Assembly: GCF_002927635.1 (NCBI RefSeq)
Contig: NZ_PRDS01000003.1
Span: forward strand, 248,001 to 312,000
Length of the DNA: 64,000 nucleotides
Direction of reading: 5' to 3'
DNA from: Albidovulum inexpectatum
Lineage (GTDB): Bacteria; Pseudomonadota; Alphaproteobacteria; Rhodobacterales; Rhodobacteraceae
The position numbers and the translations under genes are program-made. Below, piece by piece: positions 1 through 9,670 of the stretch (positions are counted from its first letter, which is position 1; every line of letters begins with the position of its first letter). The notes beneath the pieces are model-generated. The model was not told the origin of the DNA, did no database searches, and saw only the letters and a program-made list of their open reading frames with translations.

Positions 1-1
1 G

Positions 2-649
2 ATTTCGGAGCGGGATATCCTGGCCGGGCGCTATGACGGGGCAGAGGTGCGCGGCTGGCTGGTGAACTGGGCCGATGTGTCGATGCGTGTGTTGCAGTTC
101 CGCGGAACGCTTGGCGAGGTCGTGCGCTCGGGTGGGGCGTTCAGCGCCGAGTTGCGTGGGCTGAGCGAGGCGCTCAACCGTGAGCAGGGGCGGATCTATC
201 ACGCCGAATGCTCGGCCGTTCTGGGCGATGGGCGATGCGGTGTGGATCTGAGCGCGTCCGGATATTCCGAGGAGCGCCCGGTCGAGGTGGTCGAGGATGG
301 GCGGCTGTTCCGCTTTGCGGCGTTTTCGGCCCATGCCGACAGGTGGTTCGAGAAGGGCAGGCTGCGGGTTCTGTCCGGGCCTGCCCGGGGGCTGGTCGGG
401 GTGGTGAAGAACGACAGGCTGACGGGTGATGGCAGCAGGGTGGTCGAGTTGTGGCAATCCTTGCGGGTCCACCCCGTTGCGGGGGACCTGGTTCGCATCG
501 AGGCAGGATGCGATCGGCGTCTGGAAACCTGCCGGTTGAAGTTCGGCAATCTGCGCAATTTCCGGGGCTTCCCGCATATTCCGGGCGAGGACTGGCTGAT
601 GTCCTATCCGGTTCGTGGAGGCGCCAATGACGGGGGGGCGTTGCGATGA
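2..649 (+). CDS. GTA baseplate hub protein (DUF2163 family), 5'-truncated by window edge
   Basis: This is the C-terminal part of the gp13-like hub protein of a gene transfer agent, homologous to phage tail hub proteins with an N-terminal DUF2163 and a C-terminal BR0599-type domain. The reading frame is open from base 2, so the true start lies to the left of the window; the GTG at 47 is internal. The conserved block SERDILAGRYDGAEV at the very start and the cysteine-containing RIYHAECSAVLGDGRCGV around residue 65 are typical of the family. It overlaps the next gene by four bases (ATGA), as GTA tail genes usually do. By family knowledge it would sit at the tail tip between the distal tail protein and the megatron. 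Confidence 0.9.
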   Translation: MSERDILAGRYDGAEVRGWLVNWADVSMRVLQFRGTLGEVVRSGGAFSAELRGLSEALNREQGRIYHAECSAVLGDGRCGVDLSASGYSEERPVEVVEDGRLFRFAAFSAHADRWFEKGRLRVLSGPARGLVGVVKNDRLTGDGSRVVELWQSLRVHPVAGDLVRIEAGCDRRLETCRLKFGNLRNFRGFPHIPGEDWLMSYPVRGGANDGGALR

Positions 650-1086
650 GCATGGACCGGGGCGCGCGCGTGGTGGAGATCGCGCGGGCGTGGATCGGCA
701 CGCCCTATCGGCATCAGGCATCGGCGCGCGGGGCGGGGACGGATTGCCTGGGCCTTGTGCGCGGTGTGTGGCGCGAGTTGAACGGCAAAGAACCCGAGCC
801 GGTGCCGGCCTATACGATGGATTGGTCGGAGCCCGCCGGCGAGGAGCGGCTGTGGGAGGCTGCGTCGCGTCACCTGCGGGAATGTGCCGTGAGTGAGCCC
901 TGGCGCGTTGGTCAGGTTCTGCTGTTTCGCATGCGATCGGGCGCGGTGGCCAAGCATCTGGGCATCCTGTCGGAGAGTGGTGCGGAGGCGCGCTTTGTCC
1001 ATGCCTATTCGGGGCATGGCGTGATCGAGAGCCCGTTGTCGGCGCCGTGGCGGCGCCGGGTGGCGGTGAGGTTCGAATTTCCCTGA
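646..1086 (+). CDS. GTA NlpC/P60 peptidase (gp14-like)
   Basis: A 146-residue NlpC/P60 cysteine peptidase, the tail-associated cell-wall hydrolase of GTAs (gp14), thought to open peptidoglycan during DNA delivery. The catalytic cysteine is in GTDCLGLVRG (about residue 34) and the catalytic histidine in AKHLGIL (about residue 105). The length fits the single-domain GTA version. The start ATG overlaps the stop of the hub gene, and the megatron gene begins 12 bases downstream, so it is one translational unit of a tail module. Confidence 0.93.
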   Translation: MSMDRGARVVEIARAWIGTPYRHQASARGAGTDCLGLVRGVWRELNGKEPEPVPAYTMDWSEPAGEERLWEAASRHLRECAVSEPWRVGQVLLFRMRSGAVAKHLGILSESGAEARFVHAYSGHGVIESPLSAPWRRRVAVRFEFP

Positions 1087-1098
1087 GGGAGGGTCGGC

Positions 1099-4000
1099 AT
1101 GGCGACCATTTTGCTGTCGGCCGCGGGCGCCGCGGTCGGGGCGGGCTTTGGCGGCTCGGTCCTTGGCCTGTCGGGGGCGGTGATCGGGCGTGCGATTGGC
1201 GCGACCCTGGGCCGGGCGATCGATCAGCGGTTGCTGGGAGCGGGTTCGGAAAGTGTCGAGACGGGACGGGTCGATCGTTTTCGTCTGACGGGAGCGAGCG
1301 AGGGTGCGGCCGTTGGCCAGGTCTGGGGCCGAATGCGCGTCGGCGGCCAGGTGATCTGGGCGTCGCGCTTCAAGGAACATGTGACGAAGAGCGGTGGCGG
1401 GAAGGGTGTGCCTTCGCAGCCCAGCGTGAAGGAATATTCCTATACCGTGTCGCTGGCCGTTGCGTTGTGTGAAGGAGAGATCGCGCGTGTTGGGCGAATC
1501 TGGGCAGACGGCGTCGAGATATCGCCCGAGGACGTGGTCATGCGCGTCTATACCGGCGGCGAGGAACAGCTGCCCGACCCATTGATCGAGGCGATCGAGG
1601 GTGAGGGCAATGTGCCGGCCTATCGGGGCACGGCCTATGTCGTGTTCGAGGATCTGGAGCTGGGGCAGTTTGGCAATCGGGTTCCCCAGTTCAGCTTTGA
1701 AGTGGTGAGACGCGCGCAGGGCGATCTGGCCGAGGCCGTGGGGGCGGTTTCGGACCTGGTCCGCGGAGTCGCGCTGATCCCCGGTACGGGGGAATATTCG
1801 TTGGCGACGACTCCGGTCCATTATTCCAAGGGATTGGGTCAGAACGTGTCGGCCAACGTCAACAGTCCGGGATCCGAAACGGATCTGACCGTTTCCTTGC
1901 GGGCATTGGACGAGGAATTGCCGAACTGCGGGTCGGTTTCCCTGGTCGTGTCGTGGTTTGGGGACGACTTGCGTTGTGGCCAGTGCAGCCTGAAGCCCAA
2001 GGTAGAAGATGCGCGTTTTGATGGCGTGGGAATGCCTTGGCGGGCAGGCGGCATTGCGCGCGATCAGGCCGAGGAGGTGGTGCGCAAGGATGGGCGGCCC
2101 GTCTATGGCGGCACGCCCGCCGATGCAGCGGTCGTCGAGGCGATCGAGGCGCTGAAGGCGCAGGGCAAGTCGGTCGTGTTCTACCCGTTCATCCTGATGG
2201 AGCAGATGGCGGGAAATGGGCGGCCCGATCCCTGGACCGGCGCGGCCGATCAACCGGAACTGCCGTGGCGAGGGCGGATCACCCTGTCGGTCGCTGCGGG
2301 TCGGGAGGAATCGCCGGACGGGTCGGTTGCCGCGGACGCCGAGGTTGCCGCGTTCTTTGGCAGTGCCAAGGCGACGGACTTTTCGGTGGTTGGCAAGGCG
2401 GTAAGCTATGGCGGGCCGGATGAGTGGTCCTATCGCCGCTTCATCCTGCACTATGCGCATCTTTGCGCGGCTGCAGGCGGTGTCGATGCGTTCTGCATCG
2501 GCTCGGAAATGCGCGGATTGACGCAGATCCGGGGCGCGGGAGGTGCATTCGTTGCCGTCGAGGCCTTGCGCGCGCTTGCAGCCGATGTGCGGGCGATCCT
2601 GGGGCCGGATGTGAAGATCGGCTATGCCGCGGACTGGAGCGAATATTTCGGATATCGGGATCCGGCAGGGGACCTGTACTATCATCTGGATCCGCTGTGG
2701 GCCGACGGGAATATCGATTTCGTCGGCATCGACAATTACATGCCGATCTCGGATTGGCGCGAGGGCGACAAGCATGCGGATGCCGGATGGGGCTCGATCT
2801 ACAATCTTGAATACCTGAAGGCCAATGTCGTCGGCGGCGAGGGATACGATTGGTATTATGCGAGCGACGCGCATCGCGATGCCCAGATCCGCACGCCGAT
2901 CGTCGATGGGGCCCATGGCGAGGATTGGGTCTGGCGCTACAAGGACATCCGGTCGTGGTGGGAGAACGAGCATTTCGACCGGGTTGGGGGGCAGAAAGGC
3001 GCGAAAAGTCCCTGGGTGCCGCGGTCGAAGCCGATCTGGTTCACCGAGTTGGGATGCGCCGCGATCGACAAGGGGACGAACCAGCCCAACAGGTTCTGGG
3101 ATCCGAAATCGTCCGAATCCGGGTTGCCGTACTATTCGGATGGGCGACGCGACGATCTGATACAGGCGCAATATCTGCGCGCGGTATTGGGGTATTGGAG
3201 CGATCCGGAGAACAACCCGATTTCGCCGGAATATGGCGGGCGAATGATCGATCTGGCGCGGGCACATGTCTGGGCCTGGGATGCGCGGCCGTTCCCCTGG
3301 TTTCCGAACAATTCGGAGCTGTGGGCGGACGGCGACAATTATGCGCGTGGACATTGGCTGAACGGCAGGGTCACGGCGCAGGATCTGGGCGCGGTTGTGG
3401 CCGAGATCTGCCAGCGTTCGGGGCTGCGGGAAGTGGATGTCTCGGGCCTTCATGGGCTGGTGAGGGGCTATGTCGTAAGCGATGTGGCCTCGGCTCGGGC
3501 GGCCCTGCAGCCGTTGATGCTGGCCTATGGGTTCGATGCCGTCGAACGCGACGGCGCGCTGGGCTTTCGCATGCGCGATGGCCGGGCGGATGCCGTGATC
3601 GACATGCAGCGTCTGGCGCATGTCGAGGATCTGGAGGGCTGGGTCGAAACGGCCCGGGCCCCGGAAGCGGAGATCGCGGGGCGCGTGCAGTTGAGCTATG
3701 TCGAGGCCGAGGGCGACTTTGAGGCGCGTTCGGTCGAGGCAATCCTGCCCGACGAGGAGGGTGGTGCGATCGCCCAGAGCGAGATTGCGCTGGCCCTGAC
3801 ACGGGCCGAGGCGCGGCGCGTGGTGGAACGCTGGTTGGCCGAGGCAAGGGTTTCCCGGGATGGCGCGCGCTTTGCGTTGCCGCTTTCGATGGCACATGTC
3901 GGTGCGGGGGATGTCGTCGATCTGGGCGATGCGGGGTTGTACCGGGTCGATCGGGTCGAGCGTGCCGAGGCGCTTGCAATCGAGGCGGTGCGGGTCGAGC

Positions 4001-5001
4001 CTGGGGTCTATATGCCGTCCGATGAGAGCGAGGAGCGTGTTGCGCCAAGGGCCTTCAGTCCGGCGATGCCGGTTTTCACGCTGTTCCTGGATCTTCCGCT
4101 GATGAGCGGCCAGGAAGTGGCACATGCGCCGCATGTGGCGATTACCGCAACGCCATGGCCGGGTTCGGCAGCGATCTACGCTTCGGATTCCGACGACGGC
4201 TATTCCCTGAACACGCTGGTTCAAGCCCGGGCAACCATCGGCCAGACAGAAACGGCACTGTTCGAGGCAGCGCCCGGCGTCTGGGATCGCGGTGCGCCGC
4301 TGCGCGTGAAGCTGGCAAGCGGTTCGCTGAGCTCGGCCAGCGAAATGCAGATACTGAATGGGGCCAATCTGATGGCGATCGGAGACGGCAGTTCGGACCG
4401 TTGGGAGCTGTTCCAGTTTCGCGACGCCGTTCTGGTTGGCCCTGATACATATGAGCTGAGCATGAGGCTGCGTGGGCAGGCGGGAACGGATGCCGTCATA
4501 CCGCAATCCTGGCCGCCCGGCTCTTATGTGGTGCTGATCAATGGCGCGCTGAAGCAGATCGAACTGGGGCTGAACCTGCGCGATCTTGCGCGGCACTACA
4601 GGATTGGGCCGGCGGCACGGGGCTATGACGATCCTGCCTATGAGCATCGGATTGAAGCATTCGCCGGTATCGGCCTGCGGCCGTATTCGGTGGCCCATCT
4701 GCGTCTGAAGCCCGACGGGTCGGGCGGGGTTGTGGCAAGCTGGGTTCGGCGGACCCGGATCGGGGGAGACAGCTGGTCCGGGCTGGATGTGCCTTTGGGC
4801 GAAGCGGTGGAGCGCTATCTGGTGCGTGTCGTGGAGGCCGGCCAGGTCCGGCGCGAGGTGATCGTTGGCGCCACGCAGTGGAGCTATTCGGCCGCGGAGC
4901 GCGCGGCCGATGGGGTTGCGATTCCATTCGAGATCCATGTGGCTCAGTTGTCCGACCTGTTCGGGCCGGGGCCGTTCAGAAAGGGTGTGGTCGATGTCTG
5001 A
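1099..5001 (+). CDS. GTA megatron / tail host-specificity protein with TIM-barrel domain (gp15-like)
   Basis: A 1300-residue protein matching gp15 of Rhodobacterales GTAs, the large tail-tip protein that contacts the recipient cell. The N-terminus has a glycine/alanine-rich segment (residues 1-50) and the conserved block GRMRVGGQVIWASRFKEH. A glycoside-hydrolase-like GTA TIM barrel spans roughly residues 430-740 (GSEMRGLTQIRG, then a FTELGCAAIDKG strand). A phage-tail_3-like domain covers about 770-930, and a beta-rich Rcc01698-like C-terminal part follows. Full length and uninterrupted, so the locus shows no decay. An open antisense frame opposite this gene is a GC-bias shadow. Confidence 0.93.
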   Translation: MATILLSAAGAAVGAGFGGSVLGLSGAVIGRAIGATLGRAIDQRLLGAGSESVETGRVDRFRLTGASEGAAVGQVWGRMRVGGQVIWASRFKEHVTKSGGGKGVPSQPSVKEYSYTVSLAVALCEGEIARVGRIWADGVEISPEDVVMRVYTGGEEQLPDPLIEAIEGEGNVPAYRGTAYVVFEDLELGQFGNRVPQFSFEVVRRAQGDLAEAVGAVSDLVRGVALIPGTGEYSLATTPVHYSKGLGQNVSANVNSPGSETDLTVSLRALDEELPNCGSVSLVVSWFGDDLRCGQCSLKPKVEDARFDGVGMPWRAGGIARDQAEEVVRKDGRPVYGGTPADAAVVEAIEALKAQGKSVVFYPFILMEQMAGNGRPDPWTGAADQPELPWRGRITLSVAAGREESPDGSVAADAEVAAFFGSAKATDFSVVGKAVSYGGPDEWSYRRFILHYAHLCAAAGGVDAFCIGSEMRGLTQIRGAGGAFVAVEALRALAADVRAILGPDVKIGYAADWSEYFGYRDPAGDLYYHLDPLWADGNIDFVGIDNYMPISDWREGDKHADAGWGSIYNLEYLKANVVGGEGYDWYYASDAHRDAQIRTPIVDGAHGEDWVWRYKDIRSWWENEHFDRVGGQKGAKSPWVPRSKPIWFTELGCAAIDKGTNQPNRFWDPKSSESGLPYYSDGRRDDLIQAQYLRAVLGYWSDPENNPISPEYGGRMIDLARAHVWAWDARPFPWFPNNSELWADGDNYARGHWLNGRVTAQDLGAVVAEICQRSGLREVDVSGLHGLVRGYVVSDVASARAALQPLMLAYGFDAVERDGALGFRMRDGRADAVIDMQRLAHVEDLEGWVETARAPEAEIAGRVQLSYVEAEGDFEARSVEAILPDEEGGAIAQSEIALALTRAEARRVVERWLAEARVSRDGARFALPLSMAHVGAGDVVDLGDAGLYRVDRVERAEALAIEAVRVEPGVYMPSDESEERVAPRAFSPAMPVFTLFLDLPLMSGQEVAHAPHVAITATPWPGSAAIYASDSDDGYSLNTLVQARATIGQTETALFEAAPGVWDRGAPLRVKLASGSLSSASEMQILNGANLMAIGDGSSDRWELFQFRDAVLVGPDTYELSMRLRGQAGTDAVIPQSWPPGSYVVLINGALKQIELGLNLRDLARHYRIGPAARGYDDPAYEHRIEAFAGIGLRPYSVAHLRLKPDGSGGVVASWVRRTRIGGDSWSGLDVPLGEAVERYLVRVVEAGQVRREVIVGATQWSYSAAERAADGVAIPFEIHVAQLSDLFGPGPFRKGVVDV

Positions 5002-5704
5002 TACAGCGAGGCTGAAGCTGCCGTTGCTGCAACCGTCACAAGCGCAGAAGCATGTAACCGTGAACGAGGCTCTGACGCGGCTGGACGGTGTGGTGCAGCT
5101 GGTGCTGGAGAGCCGTTCGTTGGCGATGCCGCCGTCTGTTGTGGTTGATGGGGCTTGTTATGGCGTACCGCAGGGCGCCGTGAATGCCTGGGCTGGACAG
5201 GATGGGCGGATCGCGATCGGCGCAAATGGCGGCTGGGAGTTCGTTTCGCCTGTGCGTGGGTGGCGTGCCTTGATCGCGGACGAAGGGGTGCAGGCCATCC
5301 ATGACGGGACAGCATGGCGGGCGGGCCAGGTCAGCCTGTCACCCGGCAATGCGGGGCTGGCGATCCGTGTCGTCGAAATCGATCACGCAATTCAGGCGGG
5401 TACGGTTTCGGTGACGAGTACTGTCATTCCCGCCGGGGCCGTGGTGATCGGTGTAACCGGGCGGGTCATTCAGGACATCACCGGCACGGCAAGCAGTTGG
5501 GCATTGGGAAATCCCGGGGCGAGCGGGCGCTTTGGTTCGGGGCTGGGGCTGAGTGCGGGATCATGGGTGCGGGGCGTGCTTGGGCAGCCGATGGCCTTCT
5601 ATTCGCCGGAACCATTGCAGATCGAGGCAGAGGGAGGCGATTTTTCTGGCGGCGTCGTGCGACTGGCCGTGCACTTCATGGAGCTGGCGTTGCCGGATCT
5701 TTGA
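4994..5704 (+). CDS. DUF2793 domain protein of the GTA cluster (candidate fibre/spike)
   Basis: A 236-residue protein with an N-terminal DUF2793 domain (LPLLQPSQAQKHVTVNEAL, residues 7-25) and a beta-rich, glycine-rich C-terminal half. The start chosen is the ATG at 4994, which overlaps the end of the megatron gene by eight bases; frame upstream of it is out-of-frame megatron coding sequence. DUF2793 proteins commonly follow gp15 in Rhodobacterales GTA clusters, and as I recall the domain also occurs in a R. capsulatus head-spike protein. A role as fibre or spike is therefore likely but inferred. Confidence 0.82.
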   Translation: MSDTARLKLPLLQPSQAQKHVTVNEALTRLDGVVQLVLESRSLAMPPSVVVDGACYGVPQGAVNAWAGQDGRIAIGANGGWEFVSPVRGWRALIADEGVQAIHDGTAWRAGQVSLSPGNAGLAIRVVEIDHAIQAGTVSVTSTVIPAGAVVIGVTGRVIQDITGTASSWALGNPGASGRFGSGLGLSAGSWVRGVLGQPMAFYSPEPLQIEAEGGDFSGGVVRLAVHFMELALPDL

Positions 5705-5707
5705 GCC

Positions 5708-5992
5708 ATGCGTCAGATAACGCATTCCGACGTTGTCGTTGCGGCCTGTGCATTGCGCGGAATGCCGCGGGGGCGTTGGCCGGACGCCTTGCGCGTCTGG
5801 CTGGACCGGGCTCATGCCGCGGACATCTACAGGAAGCGGTTGGGGCGGTTCCATCCATCGTGGGGTAATGGGGCGCTGGGGGGCGCAATCCCACGGCCCA
5901 TCCCCACCGAGGCGCCATTGTCCGATCCCGATCAGATGGAAGCGATGGCGTTCGTGATCGAGGCGCTGCTGGCATGGCGACATTCACGATAG
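5708..5992 (+). CDS. Small conserved-looking protein at the end of the GTA cluster
   Basis: A 94-residue protein starting three bases after the DUF2793 stop, in the same direction. It has no signal peptide or membrane segment. It is rich in Arg, Ala and Trp and contains AHAADIYRKRLGRFHPSWGNG in its middle. It resembles the small DUF7742-type proteins I associate with this position in Rhodobacteraceae, but I am not certain of the family and assign no function. Its tight spacing suggests co-transcription with the GTA genes. Confidence 0.62.
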   Translation: MRQITHSDVVVAACALRGMPRGRWPDALRVWLDRAHAADIYRKRLGRFHPSWGNGALGGAIPRPIPTEAPLSDPDQMEAMAFVIEALLAWRHSR

Positions 5993-6079
5993 CGCGAGTC
6001 CATGCCGGGCGCTGAAGCTTTGCATTTTTCGCGCGGTGGCCATATGTGCTAGCCTCTGACTGCAATGGAGGTGTCCGGC

Positions 6080-6883
6080 ATGCCCGAAACGAGAGCGAAA
6101 GTCGCTGAAGTCGATCCCGTATGGTCGCATATCTGCGAAGAGGCGCGGGCGGCGGTGCGCGAAGAGCCGATTCTGGGCGGGCTGTTCCATACCGGGATCT
6201 TGCACCATCCAACGTTGGAGCGGGCACTGGCCTATCGTTTCTCGTTGAAGCTGGCATCGGGCGAGATGAGCGAGCAGATCCTGCGCGAGATCGCGGATGA
6301 GGCCTATGCAAACGACCCCTATCTGGGTGAAGCCGCGAGGGCCGATATCGTCGCGGTTCACGATCGCGATCCGGCATGCCACAGGTTCTTGCAGCCCTTG
6401 ATGTTCTTCAAGGGCTATCAGGCTGTGCAGGCCTATCGGATCGGGCACTGGTTGTGGACCCACGGGCGGCGGGATCTTGCGTATTTCGTGCAGATGCGGG
6501 TGAGTGAAGTCTTTGGCGTCGACATTCATCCGAACGCGCGGATCGGCAAGGGGGTGATGATCGACCATGCGCATTCGGTCGTGATCGGAGAGACGGCTGT
6601 TGTGGGGGACAATGTCTCGATGCTGCATTCGGTGACGCTGGGCGGGACCGGGAAGGAAGAGGGCGACCGGCATCCGAAGATCGGCGACGGCGTACTGATA
6701 GGGGCGGGCGCCAAGGTTCTGGGCAATATCCGTGTCGGGAATTGCTCTCGTATCGCGGCCGGGTCGGTGGTGCTGCATGACGTTCCGCCTTGCAAGACCG
6801 TGGCCGGGGTGCCGGCGCGCATTGTCGGGGATGCGGGGTGCGATCAGCCGGCCTTGAAGATGGATCAGGTCATCGACGAATGA
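6080..6883 (+). CDS. cysE: Serine O-acetyltransferase
   Basis: CysE transfers an acetyl group from acetyl-CoA to L-serine, making O-acetylserine for cysteine synthesis; the partner cysK lies about 29 kb away in this window. The 267-residue protein has the helical N-terminal domain and a left-handed beta-helix of hexapeptide repeats (DIHPNARIGKGVMIDHAHSV, then IGDGVLIGAGAKVLGNI) with the catalytic histidine region IDHAHS. An in-frame ATG at 6065 exists. The ATG at 6080 is preferred because TGGAGGTG at 6066-6073 then forms a Shine-Dalgarno site six bases upstream. It follows the GTA genes directly. Confidence 0.96.
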   Translation: MPETRAKVAEVDPVWSHICEEARAAVREEPILGGLFHTGILHHPTLERALAYRFSLKLASGEMSEQILREIADEAYANDPYLGEAARADIVAVHDRDPACHRFLQPLMFFKGYQAVQAYRIGHWLWTHGRRDLAYFVQMRVSEVFGVDIHPNARIGKGVMIDHAHSVVIGETAVVGDNVSMLHSVTLGGTGKEEGDRHPKIGDGVLIGAGAKVLGNIRVGNCSRIAAGSVVLHDVPPCKTVAGVPARIVGDAGCDQPALKMDQVIDE

Positions 6884-6912
6884 GTGATCCGAAGATGGGG
6901 GTTCTGAACGAA

Positions 6913-6939
6913 AAAGGCCGGGCTTTCTGCCCGGCCTTT
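6913..6939. terminator. Bidirectional rho-independent terminator between cysE and pdhC
   Basis: A perfect 11-bp inverted repeat (AAAGGCCGGGC at 6913-6923 and GCCCGGCCTTT at 6929-6939) with a five-base loop. A-rich and T-rich flanks make it usable from both strands. It sits between convergent cysE and pdhC. Confidence 0.85.
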
Positions 6940-6957
6940 GGCATTTGGACCTGTGTG

Positions 6958-8268
6958 TCAGGCCAGCATCGTCATCGGGTTTTCGAGATATCCGACGATG
7001 GCCTGAAGCAGCTGTGCGCCGAGGGCGCCATCGATCACGCGATGGTCGACGGACAGGGTCATTGACATCACGGTGGCGACGCCAAGTTCGCCGTCGTCCT
7101 TGACGATGGGCTGCTTGATGCCGGCGCCGACGGCGAGGATGGCGCCATGCGGCGGATTGATTACGGCGTCGAAATTCTCGATCCCGAACATGCCCAGATT
7201 GGAGATTGCAAAGCTGCCGCCCTGGTATTCGTGCGGTGCCAGCTTGCGATTGCGCGCCCGGGCGGCGAGATCCTTCATTTCCGACGACAAGGCCGACAGG
7301 GTCTTGAGATGGGCATCTTTCAGCACCGGCGTGAACAGGCCGCCTTCGACCGCGACGGCAACGGCCACGTCCGACGGCTTCAGCTTCAGGATTCGATCGC
7401 CAGCCCAGACGGCGTTGGCGTCCGGCACGTCCTGGAGCGCGAGCGCGCAAGCCTTGATGATGAAGTCGTTGACCGACAGTTTCACGCCGCGTGATTCAAG
7501 CTGCTTGTTGAGCTGGCTGCGCAGGGAGAGCAGGGCGTCGAGCCGAACGCTGCGGCGCAGGTAGAAGTGCGGGATGGTCTGCTTGGCCTCGGTCAGGCGC
7601 GCGGCGATCGTCTTGCGCATGCCGTCGAGGGCCACTTCCTCGAACTCGCGGCCTTCGTAGAGGCGGGCAATCGCATCGGCCGAGGGCGAGGCCGGTGCGC
7701 TTGGCGAGGCCTGCGCAGATTGCGCGGCCTGGGTCGAAGCAGGAGCCGCGGCGGGCTTGCCGGCCGCCGCCTCGACGTCGGCCTTGACGATGCGCCCATG
7801 CGGGCCGCTGCCCTTGATGGTTGTCAGGTCAATTCCCTTTTCGCGGGCGATGCGACGGGCCAGCGGAGAGGCGAAGATTCGCTGGCCGTCTGCAACCGGA
7901 GCCGCCGGTGCAGGGCTGTCGGTCTTGGCGGGTTGCGTCGATGCGCCTGCAGGAGCCTGGGCGGGTTCGCTTGCCGGTTCCGGGGTCGTCGCCGGTTTCG
8001 AGATGTCAATGTCGTCGATGCTTTCGCCTTCCTCGACCAGGATCGCGATCGGTGTATTGACCTTGACCCCGGATGTGCCTTCCGGAACGAGGATCTTGCC
8101 GATCACGCCTTCGTCGACGGCCTCGAATTCCATCGTGGCCTTGTCGGTTTCGATTTCGGCAATGATGTCGCCGGAGGACACCGTGTCGCCCTCCTTGACC
8201 AGCCATTTGGCGAGTGTGCCCTCTTCCATCGTGGGCGAGAGGGCGGGCATCAGGATTTCGGTGGCCAT
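6958..8268 (-). CDS. pdhC: Dihydrolipoamide acetyltransferase, PDH complex E2
   Basis: E2 core of pyruvate dehydrogenase, moving the acetyl group from lipoamide to CoA. Residues 1-80 form one lipoyl domain with the modified lysine in [12 protein letters not shown]. Residues about 135-170 are the peripheral subunit-binding domain ([17 protein letters not shown]). The catalytic domain ends with the acyltransferase motif [12 protein letters not shown]. The linkers are Ala/Pro-rich. It is the last gene of pdhA-pdhB-pdhC, ten bases after pdhB, with GAGGAGGG as ribosome binding site. No E3 (lpd) gene is next to it in this window. Confidence 0.96.
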   Translation of the reverse strand: MATEILMPALSPTMEEGTLAKWLVKEGDTVSSGDIIAEIETDKATMEFEAVDEGVIGKILVPEGTSGVKVNTPIAILVEEGESIDDIDISKPATTPEPASEPAQAPAGASTQPAKTDSPAPAAPVADGQRIFASPLARRIAREKGIDLTTIKGSGPHGRIVKADVEAAAGKPAAAPASTQAAQSAQASPSAPASPSADAIARLYEGREFEEVALDGMRKTIAARLTEAKQTIPHFYLRRSVRLDALLSLRSQLNKQLESRGVKLSVNDFIIKACALALQDVPDANAVWAGDRILKLKPSDVAVAVAVEGGLFTPVLKDAHLKTLSALSSEMKDLAARARNRKLAPHEYQGGSFAISNLGMFGIENFDAVINPPHGAILAVGAGIKQPIVKDDGELGVATVMSMTLSVDHRVIDGALGAQLLQAIVGYLENPMTMLA

Positions 8269-8278
8269 GTGACCCTCC

Positions 8279-9655
8279 TCAGCGATAGGTGACCTGCTTG
8301 ACCGCCGCGATGACCTCGTCTGTGGTCACAAGCGCGAGCTTTTCCAGATTGGCGGCATAGGGCATCGGAACGTCCTTGCCGGTGCAATTGATGACGGGCG
8401 CATCGAGATAGTCGAAGGCCTGCTGCATCAGGACCGATGAGATGTAATTGCCAATCGAGCAGACGGGCCAGCCTTCCTCGACCGTGACGCAGCGGTTGGT
8501 CTTCATGACCGAACGGATGATCGTGTCAGTATCCATTGGACGCAGCGTTCGCAGGTCGATGACCTCTGCGCTGATGCCTTCCTCGGCCAGTCGCTCGGCA
8601 GCTTCCATCGCATAGGTCATGCCGATGCCGAACGACACGATGGTGACATCGCTGCCTTCGCGCCAGATCTTGGCCTTGCCGAAAGGGATGGTGAAATCCG
8701 GAAGATCCGGCACTTCGAAGCTGCGGCCATAGAGGATTTCGTTTTCCAGGAAGATCACCGGGTTCGGGTCGCGGATCGCGGTCTTGAGCAGCCCCTTGGC
8801 GTCGGCCGCCGACCAGGGTTGCACGACCTTCAGGCCCGGGACGTGTGAGTACCACGCGGCGTAATCCTGGCTGTGCTGGGCCGCGACCCGGGCGGCGGCA
8901 CCGTTCGGGCCGCGGAACACGATCGGGCAGCCCATCTGGCCGCCGGACATGTAAAGGGTCTTGGCGGCCGAGTTGATGATCTGATCGATCGCCTGCATGG
9001 CGAAGTTGAACGTCATGAACTCGACGATCGGACGCAGGCCGGCGAAGGCCGACCCGACGGCAATCCCGGTAAAGCCATGTTCGGTGATCGGCGTGTCGAT
9101 CACGCGGCGCTCGGTGAATTCGTCCAGAAGACCCTGGCTGACCTTGTAGGCGCCCTGGTATTCGCCGACCTCTTCGCCCATCAGATAGACGGTTTCGTCG
9201 CGGCGCATTTCCTCGGCCATGGCTTCGCGCAAGGCTTCGCGCACGGTCATGGTCTTCATGGGGGTGCCTTCTGGCCAGTCGGGTGAAAGATCGGCCTGGG
9301 GCGCGGCGGGGGCGGACGGCGCCGCCTGCGCGGGCGCGGCAGGGGCCGGAGCGGGCTGGCTTTCAGCCTTGGGAGCGGCGGTCGCCGCGGAGGCGAGGTC
9401 GTCAACGCTTTCGCCTTCCTCGACAAGGATCGCGATCGGCGTGTTGACCTTGACCCCTTCGGTGCCTTCAGGGATCAGGATCTTGCCGACGACGCCTTCA
9501 TCGACCGCCTCGAATTCCATCGTGGCCTTGTCGGTTTCGATTTCGGCGATGATCTGGCCCGAGGTGACGGTGTCGCCTTCCTTGACCAGCCACTTGGCGA
9601 TCTTGCCTTCCTCCATCGTCGGGGAAAGCGCGGGCATCAGGATTTCGGTTGCCAT
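8279..9655 (-). CDS. pdhB: Pyruvate dehydrogenase E1 beta subunit with N-terminal lipoyl domain
   Basis: A 458-residue E1 beta subunit. It carries an extra lipoyl domain (residues 1-80, lysine in [12 protein letters not shown]) and an Ala/Pro linker before the transketolase-type E1 beta core, which begins near [18 protein letters not shown] at about residue 130. This lipoyl fusion is normal in alphaproteobacteria. The core has the [17 protein letters not shown] segment and a C-terminal transketolase domain ([14 protein letters not shown]). Its lipoyl domain is nearly identical to that of pdhC, suggesting recent duplication or gene conversion. It starts 15 bases after pdhA. Confidence 0.96.
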   Translation of the reverse strand: MATEILMPALSPTMEEGKIAKWLVKEGDTVTSGQIIAEIETDKATMEFEAVDEGVVGKILIPEGTEGVKVNTPIAILVEEGESVDDLASAATAAPKAESQPAPAPAAPAQAAPSAPAAPQADLSPDWPEGTPMKTMTVREALREAMAEEMRRDETVYLMGEEVGEYQGAYKVSQGLLDEFTERRVIDTPITEHGFTGIAVGSAFAGLRPIVEFMTFNFAMQAIDQIINSAAKTLYMSGGQMGCPIVFRGPNGAAARVAAQHSQDYAAWYSHVPGLKVVQPWSAADAKGLLKTAIRDPNPVIFLENEILYGRSFEVPDLPDFTIPFGKAKIWREGSDVTIVSFGIGMTYAMEAAERLAEEGISAEVIDLRTLRPMDTDTIIRSVMKTNRCVTVEEGWPVCSIGNYISSVLMQQAFDYLDAPVINCTGKDVPMPYAANLEKLALVTTDEVIAAVKQVTYR

Positions 9656-9670
9656 TCTTCTGTCTCTCCC

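Noticed and set aside
604-4938. 1444-codon open frame on the minus strand opposite the GTA megatron gene
   Set aside because: Composition is Arg/Pro/His-rich and matches no family, and the plus strand encodes a clear full-length gp15. It is a shadow caused by GC-rich third codon positions.
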